64,000 bases of DNA from Isoetes taiwanensis (GCA_021234155.1 JAJEKV010000143.1:692636-756635); one strand, 5' to 3'. Shown: positions 14,195-26,050, numbered from the stretch's first letter. The notes: generated from the sequence alone by a model not told the origin. Translations and numbers: made by a program.

Positions 14195-15190
14195 TAGATA
14201 CAGCTTTAAAACTTTGCCTCAAGAAAGATAGATAGATAGTTGTTTTAATGTCATGCCACTAGGCAGCATCCAACTAGACACGTGGCCACACACCACACTA
14301 CTGCATCTGTAGAATTTGACGCCCAATAGTTTAGAGTGCAATTTTGGGCGGCCTCGAACTCGAGACCTGTAGTTGCTAGAGCTAGTGTGTTACCACTAGA
14401 CTAAAAGAGCAAAGTAAGAGCAAAGTTTAAGCATTGAACCATAGCTTTCATGTTATTGGGTCATTTTAGTTAGTTTGAAACATTTGTAAATGTGGCATAT
14501 GGATCAAAATGCACCCTAGGGATTTAGAGTGACAATCCAATCCATCAATTCAGGCACGACTGTATACAGCCTCATAACATTGACTCCCATTGCTTCTAGA
14601 AATAGTATGTTATCTGTTAATTGGAAAATCTCTTACCATTATAGGACACCATTTGTTCGACATTTTTACCATTTGGGTCCAAGGATCAGGTTATGCCCAA
14701 ACTTTGCCAGAACAATTTTGTAATTGACATGCATGTTTGTTCTTGGCGTAATATAATATTTCAATGGTATGGTTGCTCTACAATATTTATGGAAAATTCT
14801 CTAGAAAATGGTTTATAGCTTCAAGAGTTTGCCTAAGAAAGAAAACATTTGGGCATTGAATTTTAGGCTTCATGTTATTAGTCATTTTAGTTAGTCGCAA
14901 ATGTGGCTTATGGATCAAGGGATTTAGAGTGACAATCCAATTCACCACTTCGAGCAGGACGAGATTATATACAACCTCATTGTGTTGCTTTAGGGACCAT
15001 ACGTTATATGTTGAAACATCTCCTACCCTTAAAAGTACCATTTGTTGAAAATTTATACCATTTGGGCCGGTGCGAGAATCATGTTACGCCCAAATTTTGC
15101 CACACCAATTTTATAAATACTTGACATGCATGTCTATTCTTGGCATAATATAAGAGTTCAATGGTATGGCTGCCGTGGAATATTTTATAG
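14195..15190. repeat. Two diverged tandem copies of a ~380-bp unit
   Basis: Copy 1 (about 14,195-14,800, including the SINE insertion) and copy 2 (about 14,805-15,190) share landmarks in the same order: TTTGCCTMAAGAAAG, CTTCATGTTATT, GGGATTTAGAGTGACAATCC, ACCATTTGTT, TTGACATGCATGT and TTCAATGGTATGG. They are well diverged, so the duplication is old. Confidence 0.75.
14227..14425 (-). mobile_element. tRNA-derived SINE
   Basis: On the minus strand the sequence starts near 14,410 with an A-box-like TAGTCTAGTGGTAACACA (14,403 downward), followed about 33 bases later by a B-box-like GGTCTCGAGTTCGAGGCC (14,367-14,350). These are the two RNA polymerase III internal promoter boxes of a tRNA head. 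A tRNA-unrelated body follows, and the 3' side ends in a short ATCT repeat near 14,227. The corresponding place in the second tandem unit (about 14,830) lacks the whole segment, which marks it as an insertion. Confidence 0.72.
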
Positions 15191-15325
15191 TCTCATGACT
15201 CCTAATTTGCTCCTCAAGGCTCGGTTAAATACTTTTTGTAAAATCGACGAAGCAGCAAAATAATGCATTACCAACTCCTTTAGATCCTTCCATGACTATG
15301 CTTAAAGTGACTAGATGATCCGTGG

Positions 15326-15556
15326 TTAGTTGATCATGATGAAAACCACTATGTCCCCTGGCTCTGACATTTTGCCCTTATGTCCACTTCCCAATCTCTT
15401 TTCCAAGACTGCCTCAAACGATTTGATCAACACACTGTTCATCGCCATGATGGTTCTATAATTTTTCACACAATCTTTATCCCCAACTTTATAGATGGGA
15501 ATAATCCTATTTAGGGACCACTGTTCAGGGAAAAACATGCTGCAACATACCATCAA
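15326..15556 (-). pseudogene. LINE reverse-transcriptase fragment
   Basis: A 76-codon minus-strand frame with PEQWSLNRIIPIYKVGDKD and VKNYRTIMAMNSVLIKSFE. This is the conserved block at the start of LINE reverse transcriptases (W...I.PIYK.GD....NYR.I). No catalytic box is present nearby, so it is a short relic. It differs from the CT-tailed LINE family in sequence. Confidence 0.65.
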
Positions 15557-16422
15557 AGAGTTCTATTATCCTCAACAATTATATCCCGACCCCATTTGAG
15601 AAGTTCTATTGCCATATCTAGAGAATATCGGACTTTTGCACTTGACATATGGTTAAGGGGCAATTTGATGTCTTCAACAATTAAAACATCCTCCATTGTT
15701 CCCTCACACGCTGCAAATTACGCACATGATAAATTCTTTGGCAGAATCTCAAAAATTCTTTCTCGAAAAACACCAAATGACTTCTAGCTTTCCTTGGTGC
15801 CTCTCCTTAGATGCTGCATCATGTGACTAGTGTAAGCTAAAATGCTTTTATAGTATGATGTTATAATAGTCTAGATGTCATGTAAGCTTTGGAGAGAGAA
15901 TTTGTGCTATTGGGCACTTATCTAATATATGTTATTGTGGCGCACCAACATCGTTACTGTATGAATGTTGTGTATCTGTAATAGAATTCATATTTGTGAT
16001 GGACATTCTGGACGTCCAAGGATTTTGTTTCATCTATGCTAGTGCTACATCATGGACAACATTGCCCGATTCATGTAGGATCCACAGAAATATGCCAATT
16101 GTAAAGTTCTGAAGGCAAACAAGACATTGAATTGCCAACGATTTTGATGTCCTGCTGGTCATCTCAATGAAAAGCTAGGTTTTCTCTTGCGAAAATCACT
16201 TCCCGCTAAAAAATAGTCGTTCTCAAGCAAAAATTGGGGGCAAATTTGCAAATTTTGAGAATATTGGGGCATTTTCGCAAATACCCCAAACTATAAGGGC
16301 ATTTTTAAAGTAATAGGGAAAGTTCTGATAGAGGAAATTCCACGAGAGAGAGCGAGGGCGGCGCCGCCAGACGTAGCGGCGGCGCATTGCCGGGCCAAGG
16401 CCGCCGAATCCGGAGGAGCCGA
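15557..16422. other. No gene recognised; GC-rich end at 16,330-16,420
   Basis: AT-rich sequence that turns sharply GC-rich at about 16,330 (CGGCGCCGCC, GCGGCGGCG). The word GGCCAAGGCCGCCG near 16,393 also occurs, reverse-complemented, in the CACTA-like end at 24,245. No coding sequence is supported. Confidence 0.5.
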
Positions 16423-16446
16423 GGAATATTCTCGAGGGAATATTCC
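16423..16446. repeat. Dyad of two GGAATATTC/GAATATTCC arms
   Basis: Nine-base perfect inverted arms separated by TCGAGG. The inner octamer GAATATTC is itself a palindrome and so occurs twice. It lies 18 bases upstream of the lox-like site at 16,465 and could be an operator-like protein site, or chance. Confidence 0.6.
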
Positions 16447-16464
16447 GAGATGAGGAACTTTCCC

Positions 16465-16497
16465 GGACGTAATCCACATTAGGGTGAGATTACGTCC
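16465..16497 (+). other. Lox-like recombination site, left
   Basis: Arms GGACGTAATC (16465-16474) and GATTACGTCC (16488-16497) are perfect 10-bp inverted repeats around the asymmetric 13-bp spacer CACATTAGGGTGA. The inner 25 bp (16469-16493) recur exactly but inverted at 19765-19789. Arm-spacer-arm architecture is what simple tyrosine-recombinase sites look like, and a tyrosine-recombinase gene lies between the two copies. Function is inferred. Confidence 0.6.
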
Positions 16498-16660
16498 CTG
16501 CAAAAATTTCCCCTTTCTCTTTCTTTCTAGGCCGCCCTGGGCGATAATCGCCGCTCTATAAGAGTTTTGTGTTTTGTAAGAGGTTTAGGCGGTAGGCGCT
16601 TTGCTTGGATTCCCTACTATTAGGCGATTTTTTGGTAGGATTTTGTTAGAAAATAAAAGG

Positions 16661-16925
16661 TTTCTTGAAGATTCGTGGAAATTTTGTTGGCTTGGAGCAA
16701 AGGCGAGGTTGTTGTGGCGAAGTTGTGGCGATCACCGCCTTGATTTGGCGAAGTTTTGGTAAAAACTTTGGTTAAAAAATCGAAGTTTCTTGAAGATTCG
16801 TGAAATTTTGTTGGCTTGGAGCAGTGCGACGTTGTTGTGGCGAGTTGTGGCGACTGCCAGCTTGATTTGGCGAGGTTTGGTAAAAGTTTGGTTAAAAAAT
16901 CAGAAGTTTCTTGAAGATTGTTCTG
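16661..16925 (+). repeat. Tandem ~123-bp repeat in the leader of the recombinase gene
   Basis: Copy 1 (16661-16785) and copy 2 (16786-16906) both start TTTCTTGAAGATTCGTG and end GGTTAAAAAATC plus a few bases; a short third copy begins at 16907. The repeat lies 5' of the gene, within or before its leader. Downstream (17,023-17,190) is pyrimidine-rich sequence with repeated GTAAGT words that ends in TACTACAG at 17,191, which could be a leader intron. Confidence 0.85.
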
Positions 16926-17247
16926 TTTACTTGAAGATTATTCTGAAGTTTCTGTTCGATCTCCTTGATTTCGGGCAGTATCCGAGACTCTTAGGCCTGA
17001 ACATTCTGTCCACTGCTCTACTGTAAGTTTACTTTCTATTTTACTGTAAGTTTACTGAACATTCTATTTTGTTTACTTTCTTTTAGTAGGTTATTTCTGT
17101 AAGTAGGTTATTTTGGTAAGTACGTTATTTTGGTAGGATTTTCTGTAAGTAGTTCTTCACTAGGTTTTTATTTTTTGTTTTGTACTACAGGTGTTTGTTG
17201 ATGGAAACAACAGGTTTGGTGATTCGAGTTGTTTCAATTAGTCAATA

Positions 17248-19466
17248 ATGGAAGCAGCAATGATATTATTATTGTTGTTTATGTTAGTCATGGCTGAAGA
17301 TTCTCAGCCTTCTTTCTGTCTGGTGCCTGGAAATCCTTCCTTGATGCATGTTAGTTTAGAAGAGACTCAAAGCATTCTAGCAGAGTTTGATGATGAGAGC
17401 AGTGATGAAGAGCAAGAGCAATCTGATCCAAAGGATAAGTGGCTTCCACTTGACGAAGATCTGCTATCTGAAGCTTTAAATGGCGGTCCGGATCGTTCGA
17501 AGCCAGTCAATAGTTGGGCAAGAAGACGATTTGATGAGTGGCGTAAAGATTTTGGTCTCGACGTGTCGATTCCAATCGAGAAGTCAATTTGGTGGAGTCA
17601 AATAAAATGCCGGCGCATTTTATACTACAGGTAATTTATTTTATTTTTTGTAATTTGTTTTATGTTTTGTTATTTACATTGCGTTATTTCCTAATTAGGC
17701 GAAGAAGAAGAATGGCAAGCTTTATCCTCCAGGAACGTAAGTATTTCGCTTTTGAGAATTCTTTTTTTATGCTTGTCTATTTTTTATATTGATGTAATTT
17801 ATTGTTATGTTGTAGTTTAAATTCTTTGTTGCGAGGAATTGGAAGGATTGTACGCAGGGAGCAGAATAAAGTTCAAGGGCAGACTGGTGTCCGTCAGCCC
17901 CCATTTAATATCCTTCTTGATCCGATCTTTACTCAGACGCGTGATGCATTTGTTTGCATGGTGAAGAAATTGAGAAAGGATGGCAACTACCTTTGCCGTA
18001 GAAAAGGACATCTTAGATGACATTGACCATCAAATTACGCATCCTTTAGGTTGTGTCAAAAGGCTGCTCTATTATATGCTGACGCGTTTTGGGATTAGGG
18101 GGAATAAAGAGCTATATCGTGTAAAGGATGTTGACATGACCTTGGAGGTAGATGAGGGTGGGGAATTAGTGAAGTATGGAGAGCGTCTTAGTAAAAACTA
18201 CAATCCTAGTGTGACAAAGTTTGATGACAATCATTTTCGTCAACCGGTTTGGACATATGAAGCTGATTTTGTGCTGACGTATAAGCAGTACGTACGACAC
18301 TTGCCTGCTAAGGAAAATGATTCGGAACCGCGCCATTTCTTTTTGCAGCCAATTCCTAGGTACAAGAAAAATGTGAGTTTCTTTTTATTTATGTCTTCAG
18401 TTTCAGTGTGTATTTTCTGCTTTGTTTTTGTATTAACATTGTAATCTGTCATAGGTGTGGTATGGTGTGAAATCTGTAGGTTGTAACTCCATTTCAAAGT
18501 GGCTGAACATCATGGCATCTGTTGTCCATCCCGAAACTGAAATCTGTAACAAGTCTGGCAGGGTATCTTTGGTGTCTCGTCTCGCAGCAGCAAGTGTTCC
18601 TTTCGATGTTGGGATGTGCATAACTGGCCATAAGAGTACTCCATCTTACGAAAAGTAAGAATTATTGTTGTTACTTAATTACTATTTTATTGTTTATTTT
18701 TTACTTTCTATTTGCAGGTATGATCGAACGCGAGTATCTAAAGTCAATGCATGTATGAATCTTATCAGTCAACCTATCAATGCTGACGGAGCTATGCGGG
18801 CATATAAAGACGTCCTATCTGGTAATTTTTTGTTATAATATTATCTTTTACTTCTGTTTTTTTCTGTTATTTATGTTTTGTTATGTTCATGTTGTTTATG
18901 TTTATTTATGTTGTGTTATTTTGTCTTCCAGATGAAGTGTCCAAGCAAAATATCATTGGGAATAGGAATCCCCTTCAACAATTGAATGGTAATGCGAGTT
19001 CTGTATTGCGTCAGGGCAATCTAGGGTCTGCAGTTTTGCAGCAGAAGTCAAAAGTTCTGCAGGAGAATGTAGGAGAATTGGAGAATGCAGGAGTTCCGCA
19101 GGAGAATGCAGAAGAACGCAAGAGAGTGCGGGATGAAGTACAAAACCACAATTTTTAAGATGCGCGGGCAATAGAGGGTAGTTCTTACGGTGTTGGAGTC
19201 AAGAAATGATAGTTGATAAGGGTAAGCAGATTGCTAGCAGTGTTGTACCTGTGATTGAAGTAGATGAAGATCTGTATGATGCCTCGTTTTATGATGAGTT
19301 AAGCAAGGCTTATCCTGAGAGTGCCAAAGCCATTGGTAGATATTCTACACCTGTGATTCAAGGCAGCTTCTCTAATTGCACCTTTAACTTTAGTGGAGTT
19401 GATATGAATCAGCTTGTTGGAGTTATTTCAAGTTCATTGCTAAAGAACAAGCATCAAGGGCGATGA
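17248..19466 (+). pseudogene. Tyrosine recombinase, Crypton/DUF3504 type, frameshifted
   Basis: Predicted site-specific recombinase that would cut and rejoin DNA through a tyrosine, in the nucleus. Exons by GT-AG borders: 17248-17630, 17699-17736, 17816-18372, 18455-18654, 18718-18821 and 18932 onward. Domain order: acidic N-terminus, an N-terminal helical domain with SWARRRFDEWRKDFGL, then KKKNGKLYPPGTL and SLLRGIGRIVRREQNK. The catalytic domain has FGIRGNKEL (box I Arg, codon 18097-18099), FFLQP and WYGVKSVGCN, CNKSGR (box II Arg; the usual His is Lys), ITGHKS (box III), and YEKYDRT (nucleophile Tyr, codon 18719-18721). This order matches the Crypton-derived domain of ZMYM2/QRICH1/KCTD1 relatives. 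A late block, SNCTFNFSG (19,370), also fits. Frame changes near 17,587 and 17,990 and stops at 19,156-19,205 suggest a dead copy. Confidence 0.82.
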
Positions 19467-19764
19467 TCTTGAATTTCGAAATGTTTTAATGGAGATTGAA
19501 ACTTTGACATTGAAACCAAAACCGAAGCTTATAATCGTGGTTTGAACTGTCTTTGTGTAACTGTGTTTGAAACCGTGGTTTAATTTGTGCCCATGTAATC
19601 TGAATGTATAGTTGTAATCTGTTGTAATTTGTGTTTAAACTGTGCCATAAACTGAAATACTGAAAATGGTGAAGAATGGTGGAGACAAAATAACAAAGAA
19701 TGGTGGAGACAAAATAACAAAGTGGAGATGTAATTATAGGTTTGAAAACAGGCAAAAAAAACCA

Positions 19765-19789
19765 GTAATCTCACCCTAATGTGGATTAC
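19765..19789 (-). other. Lox-like recombination site, right (inverted)
   Basis: Arms GTAATC (19765-19770) and GATTAC (19784-19789) surround the spacer TCACCCTAATGTG, the exact reverse complement of the left spacer. The 25-bp match to 16469-16493 is perfect, but the outer four arm bases (GGAC/GTCC) of the left site are not kept here. Confidence 0.6.
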
Positions 19790-21995
19790 ATTTTCCGCAA
19801 TAAAAAATAGGCGACTGGCTTACAATGATGGTTTGGTTCGTAATGGGAATTATTTTTCTGAGGATGCTATGAGAACACGATGCCAATTTCTCCCGCTCCG
19901 CTCCGACGCCATAGCCATGGCGCCCATGGCTTTTCTGGCCTTGATCAGGACGTATCCGTCTGCGCAACCAGCCCTGCATGGCAAAGATTCACTAGATAAA
20001 CTGCTCCGACTGGCCATTCCGGCCCTTTCCAAGAAACAACGGTCGAGTTGCAAATCCTTGGCGATTCATGGCAGCTTTTCGACATCTTAAGGTTTTTCTG
20101 TTAGGGCCCTTTTATGATCTTTTTTACTGATGATTTTTAATAGATTCACAGGTCTATTTGGTATGCAGGAGTCGTTGGAAATCTACAGCTATGAGGAATG
20201 GCTCTTTAAGCTAGCTAAGGCATATAAAGTCTTCTGAAGCACAAACGCTTTCCGGCTTAGCTCCATTTTTTACACAGATAAATGAAGGTTTTCCATTTTT
20301 TACACAGGTGATGGAGGTTTTCCTGTGGCAAATCTTAGCAGAGTCTGACGTTTACTTCCTTCATCCCAAGGTAGAAAACAAACCCGTGACCTTTTGTTGT
20401 TTTTCAAATATTCTGACCCCGCCTACGTTCTATTTATTTTGCGAGATTTGTTGAAGTGAATCCAGCCATGCTCCATCGAACTGTATTCTAGGCGACCCAT
20501 AGCAAATTTATATGGAATCTCCAGGTTTTCCCAGTGATGTTGGGCGTATCTTGTAAAATGTAAAGATAAGCTTCAGAGGCCGGATGAGTATACCGTGCAG
20601 GGCTCTACTTGCCAGATAAGTTTATCTGCATATGATGTTTGGATGTCTTTCCGATGCTTTGTATTATTCTAAGCTGCTCTAGCTTTGTGGGCAGCCATTT
20701 TGTGTTTTTTTAGCCGATATCGCTTGCCGGATTTGTTATTATTGTAATTTAGGGCTTGTTCATAATTTTCACACTTGCTTTCCTATTCTTGCTCATTTTT
20801 CTAGCTGTGTTTCCCTGTGATTGTGCTGCAAATTGTGTTCTTGGCCTACTGGGCTGCGAGTCCTATTGTGCTAATGTTTTTGCCTATTTTGTCTGCCTGC
20901 AGTGGTGATGTAAATTACCTGTTTGGTGGATCTTTTGTCACTTTTCCCTTTGGTTATGCTTATTTCTTCATAGAAGAGGGTTTAATGTGAGATCGGCCTT
21001 CGAGTATCTCCATATGGTTGGCTTTGATTTGTTGACTAGTGTTGCAACCTTTTGACAGAACTGCTCCTTCGTCTAGTTTTTGTGCAGGGCCTACCTTAAT
21101 GACCAATTAATCTGCAGTGTTCCCGGCCAACGTCTTTGGTCGATGGATTTTGACAAGCCTTCTACAAATTCCATGGCCAGCATCTCTTTGATCATCGATT
21201 TTCTGGAAGGTTGCAGCCTTAAGTCGTAAGTCTGCATATTTTTCTTTCCATTTGATCGTTGTTTTATTTTAGTTTGGTCTTGGCAAGCTAAGCACAGCCA
21301 CACAACTTTTTACCTGCTTAATCTGTTGTGCTTGCGCTTCAACTGTATTTAGTACCTCATCCGTATTTTGCCCTCGCTGTATTTCTAGTAAAGGATTTTG
21401 CTGCCCCAACTGTTCATTCATGCATGTATATCCAGCATCTATCTTTGTCATATCCATCTTAGCTGTCTTTGCTGTTTTCTCTTGTAAGCACTAATGGCTG
21501 CACATGGATCCAGCCTTGTTTGGTCAATTTGTTTTTCCTGAAGCATTTCTTGAGCACCTACAGACCTAGGGATATAGGATCTATGGGTTTTAGGAGTTGA
21601 GAGTATAGACTTGAGTTGCATTAGATAAAGTACTCCCCGTATTACAGACTATAGTAAGCATGTGGAGGTGATTGAACATCTTGTTTCTTTTGGCCTTTTT
21701 CGTTTATGATGTTCAGTATCTTTTCTTGAAGCTATCTCTTGAGCACAGTTTAGAAGCCTACAGATTTAGAGGTCCAGAGTACAAGCTTGATTTGCATTGT
21801 ATTTAGAGCACTTTCACTGCTACTTCAAGCTACCATATATCGAGTTCATTTTATGGTGATATATAGCATTTTAGCAAGAGGGATTGCAGAGTTGGCATGA
21901 ATGCAGGCCATTGTGGCTTTCTTTTCTTGTTGTCCTAAAATAGTTGCCAGGCTTTTTCAATAACAATGACATGTATGTTAGATTGGAGTTTTGAT
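19790..21995. other. No recognised gene
   Basis: Plus-strand open frame 19779-20090 (104 codons) is the longest and has no recognisable domain; the rest is AT-rich with T-rich runs resembling intron or leader sequence. I see no RNA gene or clear element here. Confidence 0.5.
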
Positions 21996-22004
21996 CGTGG
22001 TACT

Positions 22005-22127
22005 GGGGGCCTTAGCTCAAAATTTGGAGCACTCAAAAGCAGCTGTTGCATATTTCTGGAAATAAATTTTTCATTCTTTAAGAGTTTTGGAAATAGTTGG
22101 GGTTCAAATCCCCTTTCTCCCTAATTT
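22005..22127 (+). ncRNA. tRNA-like sequence (pseudo-tRNA or SINE head)
   Basis: A D-arm-like CTTAGCTCAAAATTTGGAGC (stem GCTC/GAGC) at 22,010-22,030 is followed at 22,099-22,114 by a T-arm-like GGGGTTCAAATCCCC with a perfect four-base stem. Both correspond to polymerase III A and B boxes. ACTC (22,030) and GAGT (22,081) could pair across a long insert in the anticodon-arm position. The acceptor ends do not pair, so this is not a working tRNA gene. Confidence 0.4.
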
Positions 22128-24244
22128 TTGTAGAAGCCACTACACTCCATAAGAAACCATTTGCAATTAGTCTACTAAACTTGGGATGCTTCAAACTACA
22201 TAACGTTATATTGATTATCATTGACGTTACTGGTTATCATTATTGTTTTCTAAACATATATAATCCAGTTTGATTTTTTCCGTTCACCTAAATATAAAAG
22301 TTTATTTTCGTCCCGTCCTCAATGAACTAAATTTAAATTGTTTTTGAAATCCGCTGCCAGACGAATTGTGCAGAGGCATGAATTGATGGCTTTGACGGAA
22401 CAGAGCCGCTGGCCTCTATAGTTCTCAGAGATTTCGAAATTGAAGGCTCGATTCACTTGCATTGTAGCCTTGATGAAGATTTACAGCAAGAATTAGGGGC
22501 TGTTAAGATCGAAAGTGGGTACTGGCTATGGAGGAAAGAAACGAAGCAAAGACAAAATTTTTGATAAATTTCTTGTGGAAGTCATAGCCGAGGAGCTTCC
22601 ATCGACTTGAGAGTTTGAGCTTCCTCCTCCACCCATTGCGGCCATGGCCCCGAGCTAAAAACACAGAAAAGATGGGGCTCCTCCGCTGGCCGGGTTATCG
22701 GCGAGGAGCAGTCCGGGTTTGAAGGGTCTCATATTTGATTCGACTGAAAAGGGCGAGGTGGAGGGAAAAATTAGCCAAAGGAGAACTGGAGATGATGGAG
22801 CGCGAAAAATGGAGAAGGGGAGATTGTATAGCGAGAAAAGGAGATGAAGCGGGGGTTGAGAAATTGGTGGAATAGATGGTGAAAATGCCTGAGGTGTAGA
22901 ATCTAGTGGTGCGGGAGAAAAAACCGTTCCGGCAGTGGCATGCCAGGGGGCCCCGTTTCGGTGCTAACCTTGGCAATGACGCCCCTATCAATGGCGTCGG
23001 AACGAGCTGCCGCCGTAGTTGTGCTTCCACCTTTTTTGCCTTCACAAAACAGCGAAATCAATGCAACTAAATGCACAGATCGGCAATCCGGTGCCATGCT
23101 CGGGTTAGTTGTTTACCGTTAGGATCGTTTCTTGCAAAAGAAATTTGTTGCGAATCTTGAAACTGACCTTGAATTTTTGCGAAAAGATTTGATTCCCCGG
23201 TGCGAGAGGTCATGCCGCATTGCAGATTTAGCAAAGAGCGCGGATCGGTGGAGCTTCTGAAATTGAAGAGATTGGTGCAGGGGAGGAGCGTGGATCCCAT
23301 TTCCTTCGTTCTAGACACGACAAAGAATGGATAACACGATTTTGCACTACCCCGCTCAAAAAATGGTGCCCAATTTCGTGGCTGTGGAATATACGTCCTT
23401 CTTACAGTTGGAAATCAAGATTCAAGCGTTTTTATTTTCGAAATTATTTATGGATCTATTGTTCTCGTTAACAAAATGTCTAGCATTAAAACAAATTAAG
23501 TGGAGCCTTGTGAAATGGTACACCGAGCACTTACACAAGGGTTAAAGACAAAAGAAAATGAGGTATGCCTACCCCTCTTTTCAACACGAAGAAATGAAAC
23601 ACTTTAAAAATGGCGAGGGCTCCCTAATTTAACCACCATCGTCTCAACCTTTCAAGTGCTGCCTCAAGTTATTGCATAGTGTCTTAATCATTTTTTTCCT
23701 GTTTCAATGTTTCTAAACTACCTGATTTCTTCTTGCTCGGTGAAGCGACTTCGTTTCATTGTCTAATTCTAAACCTTACCAAAAAAAAGGGGGGGATAAT
23801 AGAGAGTAGCATGTCGTTCTCTATGGTTGATTCGAAGGTCATCCACATGGGTCTTCCAGTAGCATGACGGTAACGACGGTAACATGACAAGCATAATTGC
23901 CCAAGCCTAGAGAATACTCCTACTTGCTACTGTCATAAACCTAAACATGCCATACTCTTTCAGCTATCTTGGCCGCCAACACTATGCCAACAACATAATA
24001 ATGTTTAGATAGATATCTGACTATGCAAACACTCTGACTCGTGGCAACCATCACTCGGGCCACCAATAATTAGCATAAGAAACGTTAGTCATGCCAACAA
24101 TAGTTTAACATAGCAAACATTAATTTAAATTTATCTAATTAACTTCAATATCATCTTTTACAATGTGGCTTAAATTAGAACAAAGTTCAAATGTCCAAAC
24201 ATACCGTCAAACTAAGAAGCGAGCTGGTTGGGAAGAGAAATGTT
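22128..24244. other. No recognised gene; likely interior of a degraded CACTA element
   Basis: Open frames at 22,695-23,045 (minus) and 23,067-23,318 (minus) have no recognisable domain and low protein-like character. If the CACTA 3' terminus at 24,283 belongs to a local element, some of this stretch is its interior. No transposase motif is visible. Confidence 0.4.
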
Positions 24245-24283
24245 CGCGGCGGCCTTGGCCGCCGCGATAAATTTCTTGTAGTG
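24245..24283 (+). mobile_element. CACTA (En/Spm) terminus, right end only
   Basis: The sequence ends AAATTTCTTGTAGTG at 24,283, the reverse complement of the CACTACAAGAAATTT terminus of plant CACTA elements. Just inside is a 10-bp-arm GC hairpin (24,245-24,266, GCGGCGGCC around TT), a usual kind of CACTA subterminal structure. I found no matching left terminus in the window, so this is an orphan or truncated end. Confidence 0.6.
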
Positions 24284-25822
<1,539 letters not shown>

Positions 25823-25883
<61 letters not shown>

Positions 25884-25917
25884 TTTCATTTCATCTCTCT
25901 CTCTATATCTCTCTCTC

Positions 25918-26016
<99 letters not shown>

Positions 26017-26050
26017 CTATATCTCTATATATCTATATCTCTCTCTCTCT
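25823..26050. repeat. CT microsatellite with an embedded LINE 3' tip
   Basis: CT repeats run from 25,823 to 25,878 and from 25,895 to 26,050, the second part with TATA interruptions. Between them, 25,879-25,894 reads TTACATTTCATTTCAT, identical in type to the last bases of the LINE 3' UTR. Confidence 0.95.

Larger units (their letters stand above)
16465..19789 (+). mobile_element. Crypton-like tyrosine-recombinase element, 3.3 kb
   Basis: A segment bounded by two inverted copies of a 25-bp dyad sequence and containing one multi-exon tyrosine-recombinase gene (17248-19466). Cryptons are DNA transposons that use a tyrosine recombinase rather than a DDE transposase; they are well documented in fungi, oomycetes and animals. 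Typical Cryptons lack terminal inverted repeats, so inverted sites here are unusual. I see no reverse transcriptase, which argues against DIRS or Ngaro elements, and no target duplication next to the outer arms. The boundaries could instead mark an invertible segment rather than a transposed unit. Nothing else in the segment looks coding. Confidence 0.6.

Noticed and set aside
16465-19789. Reading the two 25-bp inverted sequences as ordinary TIRs of a DDE transposon or MITE
   Set aside because: No target duplication at the outer edges, no DDE transposase, and each copy is internally symmetric around a spacer, which fits recombinase sites better. It remains the main alternative.
19779-20090. 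104-codon frame just after the right lox-like site as cargo of the recombinase element
   Set aside because: It begins inside the site itself, has no known domain and no splice or poly(A) context.
22695-23318. Minus-strand frames as a host gene
   Set aside because: No recognisable domain, no plausible splice structure and unlike protein composition.
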